Below are positions 5,855 through 12,738 of a DNA stretch of 15,811 nucleotides, piece by piece. Under the pieces are notes generated by a model. That model ran no database searches and was not told the DNA's origin. It worked only from the letters and a program-made list of their open reading frames with translations. The stretch lies in NCBI RefSeq assembly GCF_035506375.1, contig NZ_DATJPM010000040.1, forward strand, positions 1-15,811, given 5' to 3'. How positions within the stretch are numbered: position 1 is the first letter of the stretch; every line of letters begins with the position of its first letter. Position numbers and translations under genes: made by a program. The DNA comes from Methanocella sp. GTDB lineage: Archaea > Halobacteriota > Methanocellia > Methanocellales > Methanocellaceae.

Positions 5855-7765
5855 TTATATCAGCCGGATGGTCTCGAGGTTCATCGGCGACTTGGTCTCG
5901 TACTTGTACTTCTTATAAATGGAGCTGGCGAGGTCGAGGCACTTGTTTTCGTCGCCGTGGTTCGTGATGATGCGCTCCGGCCGCGGGTCCATGCGCTTAA
6001 CATACTCCATGAGCTGCCTGCGGTCCGAATGGCCGGAGAAGCCGTCGACGGTCGCGACTTCTATCTCCACTTTCATGACCTCGGTCTTCCCCTCCGATGA
6101 GATGGGGATCTCGCTCCATCCTTTTTGAATGCGCCGGCCCATGGTCCCTTCGGCCTGGTACCCGACGAAGATGAGCGTGTTTCGCCTGTCGGCGCCGTAC
6201 TGCTTGAAGTACTCCATGACCGGGCCGCCGTTCATCATGCCCGACGTCGCCAGGACGATGCACGGCGCAGGGTCGGCGAGGATGGACTGCCGCTTCTGGG
6301 GCGAGTCCACCTGGACGAAAGACGAGGACAGGAACGGGTTCTGGCCCTTATGGAAGATCATGTCCTGCAGCTCGACGTTCAAGTATTCGGGATACGTGGT
6401 ATGGATGGCCGTCGCCTCCCAGATCATGCCGTCGAGGTACACGGGCACGTTGTCGATGATGCCCTTGCGGATAGACTCTTCCAGCACGATCATGACTTCC
6501 TGCGAACGCCCGACGGCGAAGGTCGGTATCAGCACCTTTCCGCCACGCTGGAGCGTCCTGCGGATGGCGTTCTGCAGGTCGATCTCCGCTTCCCGGCGGG
6601 AGGGCTGCATGTCGTGCATGCCGCCATAGGTGGCCTCCATGACCAGCGTCTCGATCCTCGGGAACTGGTTGACGGCCGGGTCGAACAGGCGGGTCTTCTC
6701 GTACTTGAAGTCCCCCGAGAAGGCCACGTTGTACAGGCCTTCGCCGACGTGGAAGTGCGCGCAGGCGCTCCCCAGGATGTGGCCGGAATTGTAGAACGTC
6801 AGCCTGACGTCCGGGGCGATGTCCGTCACGTCGCCATAGTTCAGCGTGATAGTGTGCTTCAGCGTCTCCCGGATCAGGGCGGACTCGTAGGGCGGCCTCT
6901 TGCCTTCACGGTTGGCCACCTCGATGTAATCGAGCTGCAGCAGCGCCATAAGGTCCCGGGTGGGGGGTGTCATATAGACGGGACCTTCGTAACCGTACTT
7001 AAAGAGCAGTGGTATCATGCCGCAGTGGTCCAGGTGCGCGTGCGTGAGGACGACCGCGTCCAGGCTGCTAAGCGGGCTGACCTCCGGCACGTACAGGTAC
7101 GGCGTGCCGTTCGACTCCGAGCCCGTTGTAACGCCGCAATCGATCAATATGCGAGTTTCAGGCGTGCTCAGCAAAAACGAGCTCCTACCGACTTCCTTGC
7201 AGCCGCCCAGGGAAGTGATGCGTATCCACTGCTCCTTGTTCATGATGGGGCGGTGGATCTTCTTCCCAATGACCTTTAAAATAGCCTTTCTCTCATCCTT
7301 TACTCCACGCAGGTAGCGCCGTATGTCGCGGACAGTGGTCGACTCGATGGGCGGGGTGCGCACGACCTTCGGCGTCCAGCCGATGTGCTTCGTGATCTCG
7401 CGCAGCGTGGAGCCGTGCCGGCCTATGACCAGGCCCGGCTTCTCCGCCTCGATAATGACCTCTCCGGTCTCCGTGTCAAAGTAGTGGTTGGTGACGCCCG
7501 ATTCGGCGGGCACGATCTCGGCGATCTTCTTTATCGCCAGCTCGGGCTCGGCGAGCATCTTGGGGTCCGGGCGGACGACGATGCGCATGCGCAGGTCCTT
7601 CGCCAATGACCGGATGATATCGCCATTATCGGCGAACGCCTTGGGGTCCACCGTATAGATGACAAGCTCCGGCCCCTCGAACTCGACGTCCGATATCGTG
7701 ATGCCTTTGGGCAGCTTATCCTGAATTTTTTTCTTCAGGTCTGATAAAACATCTTCGATTCCCAT
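5855..7765 (-). CDS. aCPSF1: aCPSF1, KH/metallo-beta-lactamase/beta-CASP ribonuclease (transcription termination factor)
   Basis: The 636-residue protein has the full archaeal CPSF73-like architecture: two N-terminal KH domains (about 1-165; the second with the loop IGRHGS at 114-119), a metallo-beta-lactamase core and an inserted beta-CASP domain. Zinc ligands are visible in THAHLDHCG (H242, H244, D246, H247), H329 in SGHILGSACAH, D352 in SGDFKYE, and H603 in TNHGDE; beta-CASP H579 is in SGHSD. In methanogens this endoribonuclease cuts nascent RNA at U-tracts and is the general 3'-end termination factor. The length matches the family. AGAGGAG at 7773-7779, 7 bases before the ATG, fixes the start. 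It is 40 bp behind psmB on the same strand, a linkage also known for Methanothermobacter MTH1202/MTH1203. Confidence 0.95.
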   Translation of the reverse strand: MGIEDVLSDLKKKIQDKLPKGITISDVEFEGPELVIYTVDPKAFADNGDIIRSLAKDLRMRIVVRPDPKMLAEPELAIKKIAEIVPAESGVTNHYFDTETGEVIIEAEKPGLVIGRHGSTLREITKHIGWTPKVVRTPPIESTTVRDIRRYLRGVKDERKAILKVIGKKIHRPIMNKEQWIRITSLGGCKEVGRSSFLLSTPETRILIDCGVTTGSESNGTPYLYVPEVSPLSSLDAVVLTHAHLDHCGMIPLLFKYGYEGPVYMTPPTRDLMALLQLDYIEVANREGKRPPYESALIRETLKHTITLNYGDVTDIAPDVRLTFYNSGHILGSACAHFHVGEGLYNVAFSGDFKYEKTRLFDPAVNQFPRIETLVMEATYGGMHDMQPSRREAEIDLQNAIRRTLQRGGKVLIPTFAVGRSQEVMIVLEESIRKGIIDNVPVYLDGMIWEATAIHTTYPEYLNVELQDMIFHKGQNPFLSSSFVQVDSPQKRQSILADPAPCIVLATSGMMNGGPVMEYFKQYGADRRNTLIFVGYQAEGTMGRRIQKGWSEIPISSEGKTEVMKVEIEVATVDGFSGHSDRRQLMEYVKRMDPRPERIITNHGDENKCLDLASSIYKKYKYETKSPMNLETIRLI

Positions 7766-7772
7766 CGTTTTT

Positions 7773-7796
7773 CTCCTCTGGAGAAAAAATTAAAAA
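7773..7796 (-). promoter_or_regulatory. U-tracts and ribosome binding site between psmB and aCPSF1
   Basis: On the minus strand the gap carries TTTTT (7796-7792) and TTTTTT (7789-7784) and then the SD AGAGGAG (7779-7773). The U-tracts precede the gene for the factor that recognises U-tracts, so partial termination here could adjust aCPSF1 level. That role is inferred. Confidence 0.4.
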
Positions 7797-7805
7797 GTGG
7801 TCCGC

Positions 7806-8423
7806 TTATGAGTTGCAGACCTGCTTGCTCACTTCACGCTCGAATATCTCGACTTTCCCGGGGGTTATAACGCAGAACTGCATGCCGTTGCCCGACGCGG
7901 AGTCCCTCTTCATCGCGGACTCCAGGGCCTTGGCGGCCAGCTCTACGCCCTGCTCCACGCTCATGTCCGGCTTATAGCGGTCCTCCAGGACGCCGTATGC
8001 CAGCGGGGAGCCCGAGCCGGTCGAGGAGAACTTGACCTCCGTGATCATCCCGCCTGCCGGGTCAAGCGAATACAGCTTCGGCCCCGCCCCTTCTACTCCG
8101 CCTACGAGGACCTGGATATAGAATATCCTGTTCTCCCAGAGCAGGTTGGATAGAAGCATGGAAAGCGCATTTATCGACATGGGCCCGTGGCGCCGCAGCG
8201 CGAAAAGCTTGGCCTCCGCCTGGAGCATCCTCGCGAGCTTCTGGCCGTCGCCCACAGAACCCGCGATGGTCATCGCGATGTTATCCGTCAGCGGGTATAT
8301 CTTCTGGGCATCGCGGCTCGCGATGAGGTTGCCCATCGTAGCCCTTCTCTCGGTGGCCAGGACGAGCCCGTTATTGCAAATTATACCGATTGTGGTAGTG
8401 CCTTTATACTGTTTATCGTCCAT
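7806..8423 (-). CDS. psmB: 20S proteasome beta subunit
   Basis: The 205-residue precursor has a short propeptide of eight residues (MDDKQYKG) and then the Thr nucleophile at T9 in GTTTIGI. In mature numbering the catalytic set is T1, E17 (in ATERR) and K33 (in RDAQKIY), matching archaeal beta subunits. GSGSPLAYGVLEDRY (about 136-150) is the conserved later segment. It forms the inner rings of the cytoplasmic proteasome; the alpha subunit is not in the window. It is the first gene of a two-gene transcript with aCPSF1. The SD AAGAGGT lies about 7 bases ahead of the ATG. The C-terminal tail SKQVCNS is short and ordinary. Confidence 0.96.
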   Translation of the reverse strand: MDDKQYKGTTTIGIICNNGLVLATERRATMGNLIASRDAQKIYPLTDNIAMTIAGSVGDGQKLARMLQAEAKLFALRRHGPMSINALSMLLSNLLWENRIFYIQVLVGGVEGAGPKLYSLDPAGGMITEVKFSSTGSGSPLAYGVLEDRYKPDMSVEQGVELAAKALESAMKRDSASGNGMQFCVITPGKVEIFEREVSKQVCNS

Positions 8424-8487
8424 CTAAATACCTCTTTAAGAATAGCACTAAAATCAGCTAAGAGTAGACATGTACTTTTATTCTCAT

Positions 8488-8506
8488 TTTGTATATAATG
8501 TTTTCC
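8488..8506 (-). promoter_or_regulatory. TATA/BRE promoter of psmB-aCPSF1
   Basis: On the minus strand, purine-rich GGAAAAC (BRE-like) precedes ATTATATAC about 65-70 bases before the psmB ATG, predicting a leader of about 40 bases with an SD in it. Confidence 0.5.
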
Positions 8507-8556
8507 CCGTTTCTGCTCTATTGAATTTGCCGTTTAAGTCTCAGAGTGCCCTCCGT

Positions 8557-8569
8557 CTCTTATAAAACT
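8557..8569 (+). promoter_or_regulatory. TATA region of the molybdoprotein gene
   Basis: CTCTTATAAAACT is the best TATA upstream of the ATG at 8645, predicting transcription start near 8590 and a leader of about 55 bases. The 221-bp gap to psmB thus holds two divergent promoters. Confidence 0.45.
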
Positions 8570-8644
8570 TAAAACACAGAGTACCCCTTTCTGGAAAGTT
8601 GATATACGTTCAGGGATAAGCTCTTATTGTCCGGAGTTTTGGTC

Positions 8645-9313
8645 ATGAACTGGGGAAGGTCCGCCGCTGTCATATTTCTTCTCATGGTCGTGCTGCTGGC
8701 TTTCTTGTACGCGTTCTCCATGATCAGGACAACGATACAGGTACCGCCGGGCACCGCCGAGATAAGGCAGTATAACGGCCAGCCCCTCTCGTCCATAGGC
8801 GATTTCCGCGAGAACTCCATCAAGGGCCCGCAATATATAAACATCAGCACGTACACGCTCACCGTGGACGGCCTCGTAAATAACACGAGGAACTACAGCT
8901 ATGCGGACGTTCTGGCCTATCCCCACGAATCCCGGGTCGCCACACTGCACTGCGTCGAGGGCTGGAGTGTCACGATCCTCTGGGAAGGCGTGCCCTTACG
9001 GGATATCCTGGCCGACGCGGGCCCCGAGCCCGGGGCGAAGACTGTCATCCTCTACGCGGCGGACGGGTACTCGACCGCGGTGCCCCTGGACTATATCGAG
9101 AATAGCGACATCATGCTGGCCTATAAGATGAACAACGTCACGCTTCCGCCTGAGCGGGGCTACCCGTTCCAGCTCGTGGCAGAAGGCAAGTGGGGCTATA
9201 AGTGGATCAAGTGGGTCACTCGCATCGAGCTTTCCGATAAAGATTACGAGGGCTACTGGGAGCAGCGGGGTTATTCGAACAGCGGCGACCTGAACGCCAG
9301 CTACGTCGGATAG
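8645..9313 (+). CDS. Membrane-anchored sulfite oxidase/MsrP-fold molybdopterin protein
   Basis: The 222-residue protein starts with one hydrophobic helix (8-26), followed by an oxidoreductase molybdopterin-binding domain. Diagnostic parts are YTLTVDGLV (70-78), LHCVEGWSV (101-109) with C103 as the expected Mo thiolate ligand, LWEGVPLRDIL (112-122), DGYSTAVPL and the C-terminal block FQLVAEGKWGYKWIKWV (175-191), which binds the pterin phosphate. Family members reduce or oxidise small oxo-substrates; the substrate here is unknown. No twin-arginine motif is seen before the helix. I prefer the ATG at 8645 (GGAG 8 bases upstream) to the in-frame TTG at 8627. The next gene, 9 bp downstream, encodes a small membrane protein that may be its electron partner. 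Confidence 0.82.
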   Translation: MNWGRSAAVIFLLMVVLLAFLYAFSMIRTTIQVPPGTAEIRQYNGQPLSSIGDFRENSIKGPQYINISTYTLTVDGLVNNTRNYSYADVLAYPHESRVATLHCVEGWSVTILWEGVPLRDILADAGPEPGAKTVILYAADGYSTAVPLDYIENSDIMLAYKMNNVTLPPERGYPFQLVAEGKWGYKWIKWVTRIELSDKDYEGYWEQRGYSNSGDLNASYVG

Positions 9314-9322
9314 AGGGCATAA

Positions 9323-9559
9323 ATGGACGACGAGGCCATTCTAAAGCTCATAAAAAAATCCATCGCCTTGTTACTGCTGGCCGTAGCGCTGGCCTTTGTC
9401 CTCACGGGCTTCGGCATCACGAACTCCGATATCGTCGGGCCGCTCACGATGGGCGCCCTGACGAAGGCATGGTCCATCCGCATCCACGAGGTGCTCTGGG
9501 CGCCGTTCCTGGCGCTCCTGCTGGCGCACGTGCTGATGCGGCATATCCGGCAGCTTTAG
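9323..9559 (+). CDS. Small two-helix membrane protein with spaced His, putative haem b subunit
   Basis: The 78-residue protein has two predicted membrane helices (about 12-30 and 56-73). H55 at the mouth of the second helix and H69 inside it are 14 residues apart, followed by H74 near the end (IHEVLWAPFLALLLAHVLMRH). A 14-residue His spacing on one helix is that of the haem-ligand helices of cytochrome b, and the EVLWAPFLALLLAH stretch resembles DUF4405/cytochrome b561-like proteins. With only two helices it would have to dimerise to bind bis-His haem. It starts 9 bp after the molybdoprotein (SD GAGGG), so the two are translated together. Haem binding is inference; a structural anchor without cofactor is the alternative. 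Confidence 0.7.
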   Translation: MDDEAILKLIKKSIALLLLAVALAFVLTGFGITNSDIVGPLTMGALTKAWSIRIHEVLWAPFLALLLAHVLMRHIRQL

Positions 9560-9580
9560 CCTCCTTATTCGAATATACGA

Positions 9581-9610
9581 CAGATATATATTGAACAAGT
9601 GTAAAGGTGG
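9581..9610 (+). promoter_or_regulatory. TATA box and ribosome binding site of the glutaredoxin-FDR operon
   Basis: GATATATATTG at 9583-9593 is a good TATA, and AAGGTGGT (9603-9610) is an SD-like match 6 bases before the ATG at 9617. Transcription would start near 9612, so the SD may be only just inside or outside the message, unless an upstream start is used. Confidence 0.45.
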
Positions 9611-9616
9611 TAACAT

Positions 9617-9898
9617 ATGAAGGTAGAGCACGTCGATGGAAAGAAGAACGGCACTGTAATGCTTTATGCGCTGAGCACCTGCGTCTGGTGCAAGATGACG
9701 AAGCAGCTGCTTACCGACCTCGGGGTCGCCTACGATTACACTTTCGTGGACCTGCTCAATGGCGCGGAGCGGGATGAGGCGATCGCTGAGGTGAAAAAGG
9801 TGAACCCTCCCTGCTCGTTCCCCACGCTGGTCGTTAACGGGCAGTGCATCGTCGGATATCAGGAAGAGAAGATCCGCGAGGCTTTCAAGAATGGCTGA
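9617..9898 (+). CDS. Glutaredoxin/NrdH-like redoxin
   Basis: The 93-residue protein has a thioredoxin fold of glutaredoxin size. The active-site motif is C22-V-W-C25 in YALSTCVWCKMTKQLL, and the cis-proline is P69 in CSFPTLVVNG, followed by the GYQEEKIREAF C-terminal helix. It is cytoplasmic and reduces disulfides. The CVWC motif is not the CPYC of glutathione-linked glutaredoxins, as expected in an organism without glutathione. An extra Cys (C66) sits close to the cis-proline and C77 follows. The gene overlaps the next one by 8 bp. That next gene encodes a ferredoxin-linked disulfide reductase, so the likely electron path is ferredoxin to reductase to this redoxin. Confidence 0.88.
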   Translation: MKVEHVDGKKNGTVMLYALSTCVWCKMTKQLLTDLGVAYDYTFVDLLNGAERDEAIAEVKKVNPPCSFPTLVVNGQCIVGYQEEKIREAFKNG

Positions 9899-10382
9899 TA
9901 TCCAGGCGATCTATGAGAAGCTAAAGAAAGAGACAGAGCGACGGGGATACCGCCTCAACCCCGACGAGGCATTCGTCAGCAGCCTCATCGAGGGCCTTGC
10001 CACAAACGCCGCCCGTTACGGCTACGAGTCCTGCCCGTGCCGCCTCGCCTCCGGCAAAAAAGAGGATGACCTGGACATCATCTGCCCGTGCGATTACCGG
10101 GACGCGGATATCGATAAATATGGGGCGTGCTATTGCGGCCTCTACGTGTCTGAAAAGGTCTTCAGGGGAGAGCAGCCCCTGGGCTCCATACCAGAGAGCC
10201 GGCCTCCGCGGGAGCAGCGTGTCGTGGCGGACGGCGGCACAAAGGCCTTCATACCTTCGGGCGAGCATGCGTACCCCGTATGGCGCTGCAAGGTATGCGG
10301 CTACCTCTGCGCGAGGGATTCTCCCCCGGATAAATGCCCCATCTGCGGCGTCGGCAAGGAGCGCTTTGAGCGGTTCATGTGA
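9891..10382 (+). CDS. Ferredoxin:disulfide reductase (FTR beta-like) fused to rubredoxin
   Basis: The 163-residue protein has two parts. Residues 1-95 are the catalytic subunit fold of ferredoxin:thioredoxin reductase, with its complete Cys set CPC (48-50), CPC (65-67) and CYC (80-82) holding one [4Fe-4S] cluster and the active disulfide. Residues ~125-163 are a rubredoxin: C133-x2-C136 in WRCKVCGYLC and C149-x2-C152 in CPICG. The same fusion is characterised in Methanosarcina acetivorans as FDR. Chloroplast-type FTR needs a separate variable subunit; none is here, and the rubredoxin domain probably takes the electron input. It is translationally coupled to the glutaredoxin gene (8-bp overlap). 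Cytoplasmic disulfide reduction is the expected role. Confidence 0.92.
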   Translation: MADIQAIYEKLKKETERRGYRLNPDEAFVSSLIEGLATNAARYGYESCPCRLASGKKEDDLDIICPCDYRDADIDKYGACYCGLYVSEKVFRGEQPLGSIPESRPPREQRVVADGGTKAFIPSGEHAYPVWRCKVCGYLCARDSPPDKCPICGVGKERFERFM

Positions 10383-10397
10383 TCAGAAATCCCATTC

Positions 10398-10403
10398 TTT
10401 TTT
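10398..10403 (+). terminator. Poly-U terminator of the glutaredoxin-FDR operon
   Basis: Six T lie 15 bases after the stop, followed by more AT-rich sequence (to about 10430). The 100-bp gap is convergent, so U-tracts on both strands should end the two transcripts. No gene is visible in it. Confidence 0.45.
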
Positions 10404-10482
10404 ATGATTATTTATCATATAAAAATTTATGAACGTTCTCGGATTTTGGATGCTTTATTGTCCTGGCTTTCGCTTATTCGCA

Positions 10483-11616
10483 TTATCCATAAAAAGCCGA
10501 GGTCTTCAGCTCGACCGTGTCCACATTATCGCCCGTGATGACGCAGTATATCTGGGTCCGCTCGCCCGCGTAGACGGTCAGTGTAGTCTCTATCGTTCCC
10601 GAATGACCCTCGCCGTAATCCCCTAAAGAAATCACCCGGTCAGGCACCCAGATCTTGTCTGCTCCCCTGTCCAGCGCAAGGGCATAAACGTGCGCCGACA
10701 GGTTCGAGGCCGTGCCCGGGCCGCCATTCGTGATATTGCAGATAACCTGATAGTTCGAGTCGTGGCCCGATGTGCCGGCGGGCTTTACCTCCAGCCTTCC
10801 CTCGACAGTGGGGCTCTTTGACATGGGAAGGATGACCGGCGTCTGGCTTTCCAGGTCGCCCGGGATATCGCCGATGTTCCAGCTCGGGCTCGTGGTCTCG
10901 ACATAATAGTACCGAGAGCCGCCATACTCGTAGCATTTGCCCTCCATTTCTCCCCCGCCCTTAATGCCCAGCGCCATGTGGTTCGTAAATTTGAGGAGGA
11001 CGACGTCGTAGCCCATCTCGTGGAGCATGGCCGCCGCGAGGATGGACTTGTCCTTGCAGTCGCCCTTCTCATCGACCAGCGTTTCGAGGGGATACCGCGT
11101 ATAGTCGCTCCCCGTGTCTTCCTCGTACTTGAGCGATTGCACGAACGTGAGCACGTTCATCACGTCATCGAGCCCCGTATACCCGTTGGCGTGGCCGTTC
11201 GTTTTAATCTGCCCCGTGATCTCGTCCAGGAATGGCCGGTCCTCCGGCGAAAGGGCAAAATCTGCATAGTTCTGGCTCGCGCCCCTGGCCTTACTGCGGT
11301 AAAACTCGTAAATGGTCTCCGAGATATTCGCGTTGAGGCGCCACTCGACGTTCTTGAAGTCCCAGGTATAGGTCCTCTGGAGCCACTCCTCGTTCTCCGG
11401 TACGGCGCTTGATGGCGATATAGTGCTCAATCCGGGCGTCACTGGCGGGGCCGGGGTGGCCGTAGCCATCAGGGCGGGAGTCGGAGAGGGCGCTACAGTA
11501 ACGGCGACGACCTTCGGAGAAGCCGTTGTGAGGCTCGCCGGGCTGACGCAGCCCGAAGCCAGGGCGGCCAGAAATATGATCACGAGCGCCTTTTGCCAGG
11601 GTACGATAAGCCACAC
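10483..11616 (-). CDS. Secreted transglutaminase-like lipoprotein
   Basis: From the GTG at 11616 the protein has a 22-residue lipoprotein signal (WQKALVIIFLAALASGC), then a Thr/Pro-rich linker of ~50 residues. The transglutaminase-like core follows; numbering from the longer ATG form, it has C209 in DEKGDCKDKSILAAAML, H235 in NHMALGIKG, and an acidic residue at E262 in YYVETTSP where Asp is usual. A C-terminal ~100-residue beta domain (about 295-397) resembles CARDB/Ig-like modules. The core is typical of peptidase-like rather than cross-linking members; the substrate is unknown. An in-frame ATG at 11682 would give 399 residues, but a 45-residue signal and only 11 bp to the divergent gene make the GTG more likely. 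It is outside the cell, lipid-anchored. Confidence 0.75.
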   Translation of the reverse strand: MWLIVPWQKALVIIFLAALASGCVSPASLTTASPKVVAVTVAPSPTPALMATATPAPPVTPGLSTISPSSAVPENEEWLQRTYTWDFKNVEWRLNANISETIYEFYRSKARGASQNYADFALSPEDRPFLDEITGQIKTNGHANGYTGLDDVMNVLTFVQSLKYEEDTGSDYTRYPLETLVDEKGDCKDKSILAAAMLHEMGYDVVLLKFTNHMALGIKGGGEMEGKCYEYGGSRYYYVETTSPSWNIGDIPGDLESQTPVILPMSKSPTVEGRLEVKPAGTSGHDSNYQVICNITNGGPGTASNLSAHVYALALDRGADKIWVPDRVISLGDYGEGHSGTIETTLTVYAGERTQIYCVITGDNVDTVELKTSAFYG

Positions 11617-11632
11617 CTCTAAAAACCATTGA

Positions 11633-11656
11633 CGTATATTGGCCGTATATCTTTTA
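11633..11656 (+). promoter_or_regulatory. Shared divergent promoter with paired CGTATAT sites
   Basis: CGTATAT occurs at 11633-11639 and 11644-11650, 11 bp apart (about one helical turn). The second is part of GTATATCTTTTAA. On the minus strand AAAAGATATAC gives a start near the GTG at 11616; on the plus strand the TATA is about 45 bp before the ATG at 11694. The two lipoproteins may be co-regulated from here. Confidence 0.45.
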
Positions 11657-11693
11657 ACAAGGTTTAATATGCCGGCGCCCATACATTACAGGC

Positions 11694-12101
11694 ATGCGCT
11701 ATAATCTTTTTGCTTTACTCCTCATGACGGCGCTCATAGTCGCTATCGCGGGCTGTACTTCCCCGGCCGCCCTGCCTCCGCAGGACGCCATGGGCGCCGC
11801 GAACGCCACGGCCGACTCGATGTTCCCCGCGCTCAACAGCGGCGAATATGTCGTCTTCTCGCAGAACTTTAGCCCCCCCATGAAGGCGGCTATGAACGAG
11901 AGCAGTTTTAATAAGATGATCGGTACCGTGGCCGGGCAATACGGAAAGTACGAGTCCCGGTCGGCTACGCCGTCGGCGTCCGTCGTGGGCGACTATAACG
12001 TCTTCGTGTACCAGTGCCAGTTCGAGAAGGCAAAGCTCAACCTGCAGCTGACCATGAATAAGACGGACGTGTACCGGGTGGAAGGGTTCTTCTACCGGTA
12101 A
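11694..12101 (+). CDS. Small lipoprotein with DUF3887-like domain
   Basis: The 135-residue protein has a signal peptide with a clear lipobox, VAIAGC21, and then a linker. The mature part (about 33-135) resembles DUF3887: an N-terminal helix region (ANATADSMFPALNSGEYVVF), NESSFNKMIGTVAGQYGKYESR in the middle and a cystatin/NTF2-like curl of strands ending VYRVEGFFYR. DUF3887 proteins have no known enzyme activity, and many are extracellular. It lies back to back with the transglutaminase-like lipoprotein, whose promoter region it appears to share. I see no SD at the usual spacing, and the leader is short. Confidence 0.72.
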   Translation: MRYNLFALLLMTALIVAIAGCTSPAALPPQDAMGAANATADSMFPALNSGEYVVFSQNFSPPMKAAMNESSFNKMIGTVAGQYGKYESRSATPSASVVGDYNVFVYQCQFEKAKLNLQLTMNKTDVYRVEGFFYR

Positions 12102-12116
12102 ACACCGGAACGTAAC

Positions 12117-12126
12117 GTTTATATTC
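12117..12126 (+). promoter_or_regulatory. TATA box predicting a leaderless transcript
   Basis: GTTTATATTC is centred about 25-27 bp before the ATG at 12148. In archaea that spacing places transcription start at the start codon, and there is no SD in between. Confidence 0.4.
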
Positions 12127-12147
12127 TAGCCTATTCTCCTTTTTTAT

Positions 12148-12429
12148 ATGTCCGAAAAGAAAGTATTCACCATGGAGCAGGCAAAAAAGATCGGCGAGAA
12201 ACTGGGCATAAAATGGGATAAGTACGACGTCGAGCAGTTCCGCATGGGCATGGACGTGGAGCTGGAGCACGGCAAAAGCGACCCCCATACCAATGTTACG
12301 GACGACGACCCGCTCATGACCGGCAAGATCGCGCTGGCGCACCTCAACGAGTTCCCCGACTATTACACGCGCCTCGAAGAGATGGAGAAGGAAGCGGAGG
12401 CCTACTGGGATAAGCGCTCGAAAAAATAA
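12148..12429 (+). CDS. DUF5661-family small soluble protein
   Basis: The 93-residue protein matches the DUF5661 pattern: an N-terminal helix (FTMEQAKKIGEKLGIKWD), FRMGMDVELEHG, TNVTDDDPLMTGKIALAHLNEFPDYYTRL and a C-terminal EMEKEAEAYWDKRSKK helix. The central pattern of VELEHG, a Thr-Asp-rich turn and ALAHLNE-PDYY is highly conserved in this family across archaea and bacteria. Function is unknown. It is cytoplasmic and strongly charged. The TATA-like GTTTATATTC lies about 27 bp before the ATG with no SD, pointing to a leaderless message. It sits downstream of the DUF3887 gene (46-bp gap) but probably has its own promoter. Confidence 0.75.
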   Translation: MSEKKVFTMEQAKKIGEKLGIKWDKYDVEQFRMGMDVELEHGKSDPHTNVTDDDPLMTGKIALAHLNEFPDYYTRLEEMEKEAEAYWDKRSKK

Positions 12430-12738
12430 GCGATTTTTCAACACAGCAACTATTTTCTATCCTTTCGCACGCCCGTGCATTATCAGCGGGATTATCGAAT
12501 GTGCTGGCATTTCTCTAGCCTTCGACATCGCACATATCTTATTTTTTTATTCAAGAGCCGATTTGTCGAACGACCCGGAGTGGCGTGAGCTAATAATGTA
12601 CAATAAATTATCCTAAAAAGGATAAAAATATTTAAAATTTAGACTATTAATAGTAAAGTATAAGCTTAATTAGCCCTTAATGTACAATTGCAGGAGGATG
12701 TGGCAAAATAGGTTCTTCTGCATCTGGAGCGATTATAT
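12430..12738 (+). other. 309-bp intergenic region with terminator-like tail, palindromes and a direct repeat
   Basis: I see no gene here. The first ~40 bases are T-rich and may end the DUF5661 transcript. A small hairpin (GCAC/GTGC at 12467-12478) follows. From 12590 the region is very AT-rich and holds a perfect 11-bp direct repeat TAATGTACAAT (12594-12604 and 12678-12688), a hairpin TTATCCT/AGGATAA with loop AAAA (12608-12625), a TATA-like block (12625-12641) and the palindrome ACTATTAATAGT (12643-12654). This looks like the regulatory region of the HEAT gene. Confidence 0.6.
12594..12688 (+). repeat. Pair of perfect 11-bp direct repeats bracketing the HEAT-gene promoter
   Basis: TAATGTACAAT occurs at 12594-12604 and 12678-12688, 84 bp apart (about eight helical turns), one on each side of the TATA-like block. 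The core TTGTAC/GTAC is itself palindromic, which is typical of a regulator site. Confidence 0.55.

Noticed and set aside
6125..7279. 384-residue open frame antisense to aCPSF1
   Set aside because: It mirrors the codons of a certain conserved gene and its translation shows no known fold.
10429..10626. 65-residue plus-strand frame preceded by TATA-like sequence
   Set aside because: Two thirds of it is antisense to the transglutaminase-like gene. It has no SD and the translation is not recognisable. The AT-rich block before it fits a terminator.
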